From Microbacterium sp. B35-30 (lineage in GTDB: Bacteria; Actinomycetota; Actinomycetes; Actinomycetales; Microbacteriaceae), in assembly GCF_010634855.1 (NCBI RefSeq), contig NZ_MWLQ01000037.1:1-63538 (forward strand): a stretch of 63,538 nt of DNA, in the 5' to 3' direction. This document shows, piece after piece, positions 35,264-42,823 of this stretch. A program made the translations under genes and the position numbers. Every line of letters begins with the position of its first letter. Positions within the stretch are counted from its first letter, which is position 1. The notes beneath the pieces were generated by a model. It had not been told where the DNA came from, did not search any database, and saw only the letters and a list, made by a program, of their open reading frames with translations.

Positions 35264-35581
35264 CGTTTCGTCTCGGTCGCTGGCGCTCCCTCGCTCAACG
35301 ACCGGAACCCTTCTCTCGGTCGTTGAGCGAGCGAGGAACGAGCGAGACGAAACGCCTGCACCCGGCGCAGTCGTCGGGCCGTGGCGCTTCGCCTACGGGC
35401 GCGAGAGCGCCCTCGCTCAACTACCGGAACCCTTTCTCTCGGTCGTTCAACGACCGGGACCGTTTCTCTCGGTTGTTGAGCGAGCGAGGAACGAGCGAGA
35501 CGAAACGCCTGCACCCGGCGCAGTCGTCGGGCCGTGGCGCTTCGCCTACGGGCGCGAGAGCGCCCTCGGCTCAACGACCGG
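35264..35581. repeat. Family A repeats with a 115-bp internal duplication
   Basis: Facing family A copies fill the gap between MarR and PadR. A segment of about 115 bp (35312-35426) is repeated at 35465-35581 with few changes. It includes a reverse family A copy, CGCCTGCACCCGGCGCAG, TCGTCGGGCCGTGGCGCTTC and a hairpin-rich GGGCGCGAGAGCGCCC part. No gene is encoded. Confidence 0.8.
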
Positions 35582-35584
35582 GAA

Positions 35585-36193
35585 TCAGGTACCGGTCGCC
35601 GACTGGGCCTCGGCGCCTTCCAGGCGGTCGATCAGCTCCAGGCCGCGGCGGGCCCAGGCGATCTCGGCCTGCGCGCGTTCGACGAGGCCCTCGTACGCGA
35701 AGCGCTTGTAGGCGATGGTGCGCTCGCGATCGGCATCCGCCGTCACGGCGAGCCGGCGAACGAGCATGGGGTTGGCGATCGCGTCGATGCGCTCCAGCTC
35801 GCCCTCCCACTGCGCCAGCTCGCTCTCCCACTGCGCGATGTGGCGCTCCAGGAAGGTGCGGGCCGCCTCGGGCGTGGTCGCCTCGAGGTAGGCCGCCCGC
35901 AGGTGCGCGGGGTCGCGCACGCGCTGGTAGTCGAGGGGAGAGGCCATCCAGTCGAAGAAGGCGCGGTTTCCGGCATCCGTCACGTGGTACATGCGGCGCG
36001 TGCCGCGCTCGCCGCGCGCCTGCTCTTCGCCCTCGATGAGGCCGAGCTCCTCCATCTTGCGCAGCTCGGGGTAGATCTGAGAGTCGGGCGCGTGCCACAC
36101 GTGGCCGACGGACTGGTGGAACTGCTTCTGCAGGTCGTACCCCGACAGCGGGCCCACCCGCAGGATCGCCAACAGCGCGTACCGCAGACTCAT
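35585..36193 (-). CDS. PadR-family transcriptional regulator
   Basis: The 202-residue protein has the PadR winged helix (LRYALLAILRVGPLSGYDLQKQFHQSVGHVWHAPDSQIYPELRKMEELGLIEGEE, YHVTDAGNRAFFDW) and the Vir_act_alpha_C helical dimerisation domain (RTFLERHIAQWESELAQWEGELERIDAI...). PadR proteins commonly sense phenolic acids. It lies just downstream of ligM on the same strand, and a palindrome sits in the metF-purU-ligM promoter, so control of that operon is likely (inference). ATG has GAAGGGA upstream. Confidence 0.9.
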   Translation of the reverse strand: MSLRYALLAILRVGPLSGYDLQKQFHQSVGHVWHAPDSQIYPELRKMEELGLIEGEEQARGERGTRRMYHVTDAGNRAFFDWMASPLDYQRVRDPAHLRAAYLEATTPEAARTFLERHIAQWESELAQWEGELERIDAIANPMLVRRLAVTADADRERTIAYKRFAYEGLVERAQAEIAWARRGLELIDRLEGAEAQSATGT

Positions 36194-36235
36194 GCGACTC
36201 CCTTCGCCTTCCCGAGGTTAGCGGGGCGGTCCCGG

Positions 36236-36362
36236 TCGTTGAGCGAGCGAAGCGAGACGAAACGTTCTCAGCCTCCGAGATGGGCAGGCGCGTCTCGTCT
36301 CTGCGTTTCGACTCGCAAGCTCGCTCAACGACCACGTCGCTCGCTCGCTCAACGACCGGACG
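36236..36362. repeat. Family A repeats between PadR and ligM
   Basis: A reverse copy (CGGTCGTTGAGCGAGCGAAG..., about 36236-36264) faces two partial forward copies (about 36301-36362, both ending CTCAACGACC). The region lies between the ligM stop and the PadR start. Confidence 0.8.
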
Positions 36363-36380
36363 GGTCGTTGGCGTTCGATC

Positions 36381-37790
36381 TCAGGCGGACTCTTGATACC
36401 CGGTGCGCCAGCCGCCTTGGTAGCTCTGACGGACGACCGTCGAGTACGGCACCGGGGAGACCACCGCGCGCACCTCGAGCTGCTTGTGCGGCTCGACGGA
36501 GGCCTTCTTCGTGCCGCCGTCGGGCTCGCCCCACACCACCGTCACCTCGGCGCCCTCGGGCACGTCGGGGTTGACCGTGGCGAGCGAGAGCGCGCGCTTC
36601 TCGTTGGCGCTGTACCCGGTGAACATCGAGAAGCCGACGACGTCGCCTCCGGCATCCGTCACCGAGTCGTAGTTCGCAGACCCGTAGTTGGCCAGCGGCA
36701 GGTCGAAGAACTTGTAGCTGTCGCCCTCGACGTCGAAGAGCGACGCGAAGATCTTCGTGACGTCCTCGGCGTTCCACGCGAGCGTGACCTTGCGGCGCTG
36801 CGTCGCCGGGTCGATCTTCTCGAGGGCGTCGCGGCCGATGAAGTCGTGGTCGAACTTCACGAACGAGCCGTAGCCGAGCTCCCACGGCGTGAGGTAGTAG
36901 TCCTCGATGTCGTCCGAGACGAACGAGCCCGCGAGCGTGCCCGTGGCCTCGTAGCTGTCGACGCCGAGCCACTCGCGGTAGCCGCGCTCCTCCTCGCCGG
37001 AGTAGATCGCGGGCAGCGGCGAGGGGATCCAGCCCGACTCCAGCGTGTTCGACGGGTAGGCGCGCGACCCGACGGGCACCAGCCCGAACTCGGCGCCGGC
37101 CTCGACGATGATGTCGCGGACGCGGTGGTGGTCCTCGTAAGGGCCCCAGACCTCGAGGCCGGGGGCACCTGCCATGCCGTGGCGCAGGGTGCGGACGTTC
37201 GCGCCGCCGATCTGCATCTCCGACATGCTGAAGAACTTCAGCTGCTCGAGCGGCCCGCCGTTGAGCTTCTCGATCACCTGCCACGCGGCCGGCCCCTGGA
37301 TCTGGAACCGGTAGTAGCGCCGGCTCACGGCGTCGCCGTACGGGCGCGAGGGGGAGCGGCGGTCGACGGTGACGTCGAGGTTCGAATAGCCCCCGGTCTC
37401 ACCGTGGTAGAGCAGCCAGTTCGACGCGGGCGCGCGGCCGACGTACACGTACTCGTCCTCGGCCTCGTGGAAGAGGATGCCGTCGCCGATGACGTGGCCC
37501 GACGCGGTCGTCGGCACGTACTGCTTCGCGCGGTTCACGGGGAAGGTCGCCACGGAGTTGATGGCCGTGTCGGAGATCAGCCGGATGGCATCCGAGCCCT
37601 TGAGGAACACATTGTCCATGTGGTGCGACTGGTCGTAGAGCACGGCGGTGTCGCGCCACGCCTTCTGCTCCTTGATCCAGTTCTGGAAGTCCGCGGGGAC
37701 GACCGGATAGATGTACGAGCCGATCTGCGAGTTGCGCAGCATCTCGACGGCGTTGTGGCCGTCGAGCAGCTCCTGCAGATTCTTCGCCAT
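36381..37790 (-). CDS. ligM: Tetrahydrofolate-dependent aromatic O-demethylase (LigM/DesA family)
   Basis: The 469-residue protein matches the aminomethyltransferase (GcvT)-related demethylases LigM and DesA in length and layout: MLRNSQIGSYIYPVVPADFQNW, WRDTAVLYDQSHHMDNVFLKG, AKQYVPTTASGHVIGDGILFHE, YVYVGRAPASNWLLYHGETGGY and a GcvT-like C-terminal barrel (ALSLATVNPDVPEGAEVTVVWGEPDGGTKK). It transfers the methyl group of a methoxylated aromatic acid such as vanillate (or syringate) to THF, giving a catechol and 5-methyl-THF. MetF and PurU encoded just upstream can process the 5-methyl-THF. The ATG has AGAGAGG upstream. Vanillate versus syringate cannot be decided. Confidence 0.85.
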   Translation of the reverse strand: MAKNLQELLDGHNAVEMLRNSQIGSYIYPVVPADFQNWIKEQKAWRDTAVLYDQSHHMDNVFLKGSDAIRLISDTAINSVATFPVNRAKQYVPTTASGHVIGDGILFHEAEDEYVYVGRAPASNWLLYHGETGGYSNLDVTVDRRSPSRPYGDAVSRRYYRFQIQGPAAWQVIEKLNGGPLEQLKFFSMSEMQIGGANVRTLRHGMAGAPGLEVWGPYEDHHRVRDIIVEAGAEFGLVPVGSRAYPSNTLESGWIPSPLPAIYSGEEERGYREWLGVDSYEATGTLAGSFVSDDIEDYYLTPWELGYGSFVKFDHDFIGRDALEKIDPATQRRKVTLAWNAEDVTKIFASLFDVEGDSYKFFDLPLANYGSANYDSVTDAGGDVVGFSMFTGYSANEKRALSLATVNPDVPEGAEVTVVWGEPDGGTKKASVEPHKQLEVRAVVSPVPYSTVVRQSYQGGWRTGYQESA

Positions 37791-37844
37791 GATGAACCTC
37801 TCTGTTCGTGGGGTGTGGTTATGGGACGGATGCCTCGGGCCGAG

Positions 37845-37878
37845 CGTTTCGTCTCGCTTCGCTCGCTCGACGACCGGG
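37845..37878 (+). repeat. Family A repeat inside the metF-purU-ligM operon
   Basis: A single copy in the short form CGTTTCGTCTCGCTTCGCTC...GACGACCGGGGG, in the 90-bp gap between purU and ligM. Confidence 0.8.
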
Positions 37879-37880
37879 GG

Positions 37881-38756
37881 CTAGGTGAACACGATGGTGC
37901 TGTTGCCGTGGCGGATCACGCGGTCCTCGGCGTGCCATTGCACCGCCCGTGACAGCACGGCGCGCTCGACGTACGCGCCGCGGGCCTGCAGGTCTCCGGC
38001 CGTCATCGCGTGGGTGACGCGTGCGACGTCCTGCTCGATGATCGGGCCCTCGTCGAGGTCGGCGGTGACGTAGTGGCTGGTCGCGCCGATGAGCTTGACG
38101 CCCCGCTCCTTGGCCTTGCGGTAGGGAGCGGCGCCGATGAACGCCGGCAGGAACGAGTGGTGGATGTTGATCACCGGCACCCCGACCTCGTCCAGGAACG
38201 AGTCGGAGAGGATCTGCATGTACCGGGCCAGCACGACGAAGTCGACGTTGCCCTTCAGCAGCTCGACGATCTTGGCCTCGGCGGCGGACTTGTCGGCGCC
38301 CTGCGAGGGCACGTGGAAGAACGGCATGCCGAAGGCCCGGACATCCTCCGCGGTGTTGGTGTGGTTGGAGATGACCATCGGGATCGTCACCGGCAGCTCG
38401 CCGCGACGGTGCCGCCAGAGCAGTTCGAGCAGGCAGTGGTCGGATGTGGAGGCGAGGATCGCCATCCGCTTCGGGATGGACTGGTCGGTGACGCGCCACT
38501 CGAGCTTCAGCGGCCCGAGGGTCTTGTCGAGGTCGGCCTCGATGTCGGGCAGTGCCGCCTGCAGGTCGGGGCGATGGAACACCACGCGCTGGAAGAACTC
38601 GCCGCCCTCGGGGTTGTCGGAGTACTGGTCGAGTGTGACGATGTTCCCGCCGACGCGCGTGACCAGGGCGGTCACGGCGGCGACGATCCCCGGCTGGTCG
38701 GGACCGTGCACGGTCAAGCAGGCGTGGTCGCGGTGCGCGTCGAGGTGGGCCGTCAT
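37881..38756 (-). CDS. purU: Formyltetrahydrofolate deformylase
   Basis: The 291-residue enzyme has an N-terminal ACT domain (HACLTVHGPDQPGIVAAVTALVTRVGGNIVTLDQYSD) and a formyl-transferase hydrolase domain with the catalytic segment VINIHHSFLPAFIGAAPYRKAKERGVKLIGATSHYVTADLDEGPIIEQD. It releases formate from 10-formyl-THF and regenerates THF. In this operon it would close the C1 cycle: methyl from LigM, oxidation by MetF, conversion by FolD elsewhere, then formate. The ATG overlaps the metF stop (ATGA). Confidence 0.95.
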   Translation of the reverse strand: MTAHLDAHRDHACLTVHGPDQPGIVAAVTALVTRVGGNIVTLDQYSDNPEGGEFFQRVVFHRPDLQAALPDIEADLDKTLGPLKLEWRVTDQSIPKRMAILASTSDHCLLELLWRHRRGELPVTIPMVISNHTNTAEDVRAFGMPFFHVPSQGADKSAAEAKIVELLKGNVDFVVLARYMQILSDSFLDEVGVPVINIHHSFLPAFIGAAPYRKAKERGVKLIGATSHYVTADLDEGPIIEQDVARVTHAMTAGDLQARGAYVERAVLSRAVQWHAEDRVIRHGNSTIVFT

Positions 38757-39658
38757 CGGCGCGCTCCGGAGGACTGTGAGGCGACGAACTCCCGCGCCCA
38801 CTGCGACGTCGCGAGCAGGCCGCCGAACGTGTAGAAGTGCAGCTTCACGTCGCCGGAGCCACCCCCGGTCCCTGAGCCTGTCGAAGGGTCCGTGAGCAGC
38901 GCCGCGAGGTCGGACACGAAGCGGTCGGGGCCGGCGGTGCCCATGAGGTTGGTGAGCGAGAACCCGTACTTCTTCACGATCATCGCGTTGGCGCCCACGC
39001 CGAACCGGCGCGCGAAGCCGATCAGCCGCTTGATGCCGGCCGGTCCGGGCGTGCCGATGCGGATCGGCGCGTCGATGCCGCGGTCGCGGACCTGCCCGAT
39101 CCACGTCATCACGGGATCGGTGTCGAAGGCGAACTGGGTCAGGATGACGGCATCCATTCCCTGCTGCGCCAGCGTGAGCGCCTTCTCGTCGAGGTGGCGC
39201 CACAGCACGTCGGCCGGGATGTCGGGGTGGCCCTCGGGGTAGCCGGCGATCGACACCTCGCGCACCCCGAACTGCTGGAGCACGCCCGAGCGGATCACGG
39301 TCAGCGCGTCGGGGTACGGGCCCTCGGGCTCGGCGGGGTCGCCGCCGACGGCGAACACGTGCTCGGTCGCGCCGACCTCCTGCAGGCGCCCGAGGAACTC
39401 CTCGAGCTCATCCTGCGACTTCAGCCGCCGTGCCGAGATGTGGGGGACGGGGACGAAACCCATCTCCTTGACGGCCTTCGCGGCCGCGACGCGCATCTCG
39501 AGGTCCTCGTTGCCGAGGAACGTCACGTTGACCTTCGTCCCCTGCGGGATCGTGTCGCGTGCCTCTTCGAGACCGGCGAGGTCCTTGCCGGTCATCTCCA
39601 GGGAGAAGCCGTCGACGAGAGCCGCCGCGGAGGGCGATGCGGGGGTCGCATGGGCCAT
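38753..39658 (-). CDS. metF: Methylenetetrahydrofolate reductase-like protein
   Basis: The roughly 301-residue TIM-barrel protein shows MetF features: VPHISARRLKSQDELEEFLGRLQEVGATEHVFAVGGDPAEPEGPYPDALTVI, VSIAGYPEGHPD, DAVILTQFAFD and PIRIGTPGPAGIKRLIGFARRFGV. The N-terminal FEFFPP motif of housekeeping MetF is replaced by FSLEMTGKD, as in demethylation-linked versions. Here it should run in the oxidative direction, turning LigM's 5-methyl-THF into methylene-THF. A family B repeat lies inside the gene and encodes DPSTGSGTGG near residue 260. The ATG at 39658 has AAAGGA 8 bp upstream. Confidence 0.88.
   Translation of the reverse strand: MAHATPASPSAAALVDGFSLEMTGKDLAGLEEARDTIPQGTKVNVTFLGNEDLEMRVAAAKAVKEMGFVPVPHISARRLKSQDELEEFLGRLQEVGATEHVFAVGGDPAEPEGPYPDALTVIRSGVLQQFGVREVSIAGYPEGHPDIPADVLWRHLDEKALTLAQQGMDAVILTQFAFDTDPVMTWIGQVRDRGIDAPIRIGTPGPAGIKRLIGFARRFGVGANAMIVKKYGFSLTNLMGTAGPDRFVSDLAALLTDPSTGSGTGGGSGDVKLHFYTFGGLLATSQWAREFVASQSSGARR
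38867..38891. repeat. Family B repeat inside the metF coding region
   Basis: GGTCCCTGAGCCTGTCGAAG plus GGTCC matches the intergenic family B element (55470-55513, 58217-58260). It is read through in frame on the minus strand as a Gly/Ser/Thr linker. Confidence 0.75.
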
Positions 39659-39708
39659 GAGGGAGGTCCTTTCCTCTTCCGCGTGCGTCACTGCATCGCG
39701 GTATCCAG

Positions 39709-39737
39709 AGAATACCTATCACCATAGGTAATGGCAA
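39709..39737 (-). promoter_or_regulatory. Promoter of metF-purU-ligM with an operator in the spacer
   Basis: On the minus strand, -35 TTGCCA (39732-39737) and -10 TATTCT (39709-39714) are exactly 17 bp apart. The spacer holds most of TACCTAT-GGTG-ATAGGTA (39713-39730), a perfect 7-bp-arm palindrome. A protein bound there would exclude RNA polymerase; the PadR protein encoded downstream of ligM is the best candidate. Confidence 0.7.
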
Positions 39738-39848
39738 TAGGCACGCTGTGCGTGCGCACCCATCCTGCGCGGCGCGGACCTCCGCGCAGTCGGCGGTTTC
39801 CATTGAGCGGATGCCGACGCCCGAGGTCCGCGCCTAGTTCATGCAATC

Positions 39849-39899
39849 TGTGACGGGCGTCACAAAAGCATTGACAATCGATCCGGAGTGGCGCACGAT
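39849..39899 (+). promoter_or_regulatory. CRP/GlxR-like site and promoter of the NitT/TauT-type ABC operon
   Basis: TGTGA-CGGGCG-TCACA (39849-39864) is a perfect match to the CRP-family half-sites. It lies 6 bp upstream of -35 TTGACA (39871-39876), which is 17 bp from a weak -10 CACGAT (39894-39899). The site is in an activator position for the binding-protein gene at 39994. Confidence 0.55.
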
Positions 39900-39993
39900 G
39901 ACTGTGTCCGGCACGCCGCGGTGCCGACGCCGACTCCCGTCGGACGGACGCGGCCGCCGGTGCCCACAGCACCCGCTCCTGAGAGGCCCGTCA

Positions 39994-40977
39994 ATGAAGA
40001 AGAGTCTTGCCACCCTCGGCGTTCTCGCCGCCGCCGCGCTCGCGCTGAGCGGCTGCACCGATTCCGCAGCCGACCCGTCCACCACCGCCACCGATGACGC
40101 CGGCGGCGGGGAGCTCACGCCTGTCCGCGTCGCCGCGCTGCCGATCGCCGAGAGCGGCGCACTCTGGGCCGCCATCGACGAGGGCATCTTCGAAGACCAC
40201 GGTCTCGAGATCGAGGTCGTCCCCGCGCAGGGCGGCGCCAACGCCATCCCGGCGCTCCTGAGCGGCGACATCCAGTTCGCCATCGGCCAGCCGTTCGGCC
40301 CCATCCGGGCCGACGTGCAGGATCTCGGAGTCGTGATCGTCGGCAACTACGCCAACAGCCTCGCCGAGGGCGACGACGTCAACGCGGTGGTCGCGCTGGG
40401 TGACTCCGGCATCATGCGACCGGCCGACCTCGCCGGCAAGAAGGTCTCGGTGAACACCATCGGCGCCGCCGGAGACCTCACGATCCGCAAGGCCGTCGAG
40501 GATGACGGCGGCGACCCCTCGACGATCGAGTTCGTCGAGGTCGCATTCCCCGACGTGCCCGCGCAGCTCGCCGCCGGCACCATGGACGCCGCGTGGGCGC
40601 CCGACCCGTTCCGCGGCATGGTGCTCGGCGACGGCGGAGTCTCGGTGGTCGCGCCGTACCAGGCGACGATCCCCGGGCTCTCGGTGCTCACCAACATCAC
40701 GACGCAGGCGCTCCTCGACGAGGACCCCGAGCTCGTCGCCGACTACTCGGCCGCGATGTCGGAGGCCCTGGAGTGGGCGAGCGAGAACGAGGATGCAGTC
40801 CGCGCCGCGATCGCGACCAACCTCGAGATCCCCGAGGAGGCCGCTGCCGGCATCACGCTCCCCACGTTCACGTGGGACCTCGCCGACGCCGGCATCGAGG
40901 ACCTCGGCACACTGGCGGTCGAGTACGCCTACATCGAGGCCGAGCCCGACTTCGACCGGCTGCTCCAGCAGCAATAG
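39994..40977 (+). CDS. NitT/TauT-family ABC transporter substrate-binding lipoprotein
   Basis: The 327-residue type II binding protein has a lipobox (LALSGCTD). It shows VRVAALPIAESGALWAAIDEGIFEDHGLEIEVVPAQGGANAIPALLSGDIQFAIGQPFGPI, the SsuA/NMT1-like layout, then the hinge LAGKKVSVNTIGAAGDLTIRKAVEDDGGDP. It diverges from metF-purU-ligM across 335 bp, and the permeases and ATPase follow. Members of this class import aromatic acids as well as sulfonates and nitrate. With ligM alongside, a methoxylated aromatic acid is the most reasonable ligand (inference). Confidence 0.88.
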   Translation: MKKSLATLGVLAAAALALSGCTDSAADPSTTATDDAGGGELTPVRVAALPIAESGALWAAIDEGIFEDHGLEIEVVPAQGGANAIPALLSGDIQFAIGQPFGPIRADVQDLGVVIVGNYANSLAEGDDVNAVVALGDSGIMRPADLAGKKVSVNTIGAAGDLTIRKAVEDDGGDPSTIEFVEVAFPDVPAQLAAGTMDAAWAPDPFRGMVLGDGGVSVVAPYQATIPGLSVLTNITTQALLDEDPELVADYSAAMSEALEWASENEDAVRAAIATNLEIPEEAAAGITLPTFTWDLADAGIEDLGTLAVEYAYIEAEPDFDRLLQQQ

Positions 40978-40988
40978 CACGGACGTAA

Positions 40989-41027
40989 GGGTGATCGGAT
41001 GCCGCACCTCGCGGCATCCGCTCACCC
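40989..41027 (+). terminator. Strong intra-operon hairpin after the binding-protein gene
   Basis: GGGTGA-t-CGGATGCCGC-acctc-GCGGCATCCG-c-TCACCC is a 16-pair stem with one internal mismatch. No U-tract follows, so it may be a partial terminator or an mRNA stabiliser giving more binding protein than permease. Confidence 0.6.
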
Positions 41028-41168
41028 GCCACGCATCGTCGCGCGAAGCGTCGGGCGCGTGAGCCCCCCCTCGCGGCGCAGCATCCGCTCGCCCCCTCCC
41101 TCCCTCCCTCACCTCGTGGAGCGTCGCACCGACGCCCGCACGACCCGACCGCACCGATCGGAGGTACC

Positions 41169-42002
41169 GTGACCGCCACCGCTGACGCACCCGCGACCGT
41201 CGCCACGACGCCCCACGCCCGGCAGCACCGCACCCTGCGCAAGCTCGTGCTCGGCGTGGCCGGCATCATCGGGTTCCTGGCGACGTGGCAGCTGCTGCCG
41301 ACGCTCGGGATCGTGAACCCGGCGTACTTCCCCACCGCGACCGAGACGATCGCGCAGCTGTTCGTGCTCTTCGGCGATCTGGAGTTCTGGCGCAACGTCG
41401 GCCGCACGCTGACGTCCTGGGCGCTGGGCCTCGTGATCGCGACGGTGCTCGCCGTCGTGCTCGGCACGGTCATCGGCCTGGTGCCGTTCCTCCGTCGCGC
41501 CACCCACACCACGGTGGAGTTCCTGCGGCCGATCCCGTCGGTCGCGCTCATTCCGCTCGCGATCCTCATGTTCGGCTATCAGCTGCAGGCGGCGCTCCTC
41601 ATCATCGTGTACGCGAGCTTCTGGCAGGTGTTCATCCAGGTGCTCTACGGCGTCGCCGACGTCGACGCCGTCGCCCGCGACACGGCTCGCAGCTTCGGGC
41701 TGTCGCGGGGATCGCGGATCGTGAACCTGGTCTTCCCCACCGCGCTGCCGTACCTCATGACGGGCCTCCGGCTCGCCGCGACCGTCGCGCTGATCCTGGC
41801 CATCACCGCCGAGATGTTCATCAGCATCCCCGGCCTCGGGCGCGCGATCATGCTGGCTCGAGAGTCGGGGCAGTGGACGACGGTGTATGCCCTCGTCATC
41901 GTGACCGGCATGCTGGGCCTCCTCGTCAACCTCATCTTCCGCGCGATCGAGCGCCGGTCGCTGTCCTGGCACCAGTCCATCCGAGGGGAGGAGGTCCTGT
42001 GA
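41169..42002 (+). CDS. ABC transporter permease (NitT/TauT family), first subunit
   Basis: The 277-residue inner-membrane protein has about six membrane helices and the EAA-type cytoplasmic loop DVDAVARDTARSFGLSRGSRIVNLVFPTALPYLMTGLRLA, with PTATETIAQLFVLF early on as in SsuC-like permeases. GTG start with GGAGG 5 bp upstream. It pairs with the second permease, whose start overlaps its stop (GTGA), giving a heterodimeric pore. Confidence 0.92.
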   Translation: MTATADAPATVATTPHARQHRTLRKLVLGVAGIIGFLATWQLLPTLGIVNPAYFPTATETIAQLFVLFGDLEFWRNVGRTLTSWALGLVIATVLAVVLGTVIGLVPFLRRATHTTVEFLRPIPSVALIPLAILMFGYQLQAALLIIVYASFWQVFIQVLYGVADVDAVARDTARSFGLSRGSRIVNLVFPTALPYLMTGLRLAATVALILAITAEMFISIPGLGRAIMLARESGQWTTVYALVIVTGMLGLLVNLIFRAIERRSLSWHQSIRGEEVL

Positions 42003-42823
42003 CCCTCTACACGAGCACCGTCGTCACGCCGCGCCGCCCGTCCCGGGTATGGGCGAAGTTCGGCGAGAACACCGCCTACGCGCTCGGGCTGCCCATCCTC
42101 CTGCTTGTGGTGTGGGGCATCTGGTCGTCGGTCTCGCCCGCCCCGTTCTTCCCGAGCCCGCTCGTCATCGCCGAGGCGTTCATCGAGACCTGGGTGGGGC
42201 CGGCGTTCTTCGACGACGTGCTGCCGAGCCTCGGCCGGCTCGCAATCGGCATCGTGCTGGCGGTCGGCCTCGGCATCGCGGCGGGCATCGTCATCGGCCT
42301 GGTGCAGTGGCTGCGGGAGCTGCTCGAGCCGGTGTTCGAGTTCTTCCGCGCGGTGCCGCCGCCGGTGCTCATCCCGATCGTGGCCGTGCTCGTCGGCGCG
42401 AACGACCTCATGAAGGTCGTCGTGATCGTCGCCGGTGCGATCTGGCCCGTGCTGCTGAACACCATCGAGGGCGTGCGTTCGACGGACTCGGTGATGACCG
42501 AGACCGCGAGGTCGTTCGCGGTGACCTCGGGTGAGCGGCTGCGGTACCTCGTGCTTCCGGCGGCGAGCCCGCGGATCATGACGGGTGTGCGGCAGTGCCT
42601 CTCGATCGCGCTCATCCTCATGGTGATCTCCGAGATGTTCTTCTCGTCCTCGGGCCTCGGCTATCGGATCGTCTTCTTCCAGCGCAACTACCTCATCGCC
42701 GAGATGTGGAGCGGCATCGTGCTGCTCGGCCTCATCGGCATCCTGCTCGCCGTGATCTTCGGGTTCGTCGAGCGGCGCGTGCTTCGCTGGTACCACGGAA
42801 TCAAGGAGGTGGAGCGTGCCTGA
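41999..42823 (+). CDS. ABC transporter permease (NitT/TauT family), second subunit
   Basis: The 274-residue paralogue of the preceding permease has PAPFFPSPLVIAEAFIETW, a six-helix core and the EAA loop RSTDSVMTETARSFAVTSGERLRYLVLPAASPRIMTGVRQCLSIALIL. The ATPase gene begins 8 bp inside its end. Confidence 0.92.
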   Translation: MTLYTSTVVTPRRPSRVWAKFGENTAYALGLPILLLVVWGIWSSVSPAPFFPSPLVIAEAFIETWVGPAFFDDVLPSLGRLAIGIVLAVGLGIAAGIVIGLVQWLRELLEPVFEFFRAVPPPVLIPIVAVLVGANDLMKVVVIVAGAIWPVLLNTIEGVRSTDSVMTETARSFAVTSGERLRYLVLPAASPRIMTGVRQCLSIALILMVISEMFFSSSGLGYRIVFFQRNYLIAEMWSGIVLLGLIGILLAVIFGFVERRVLRWYHGIKEVERA

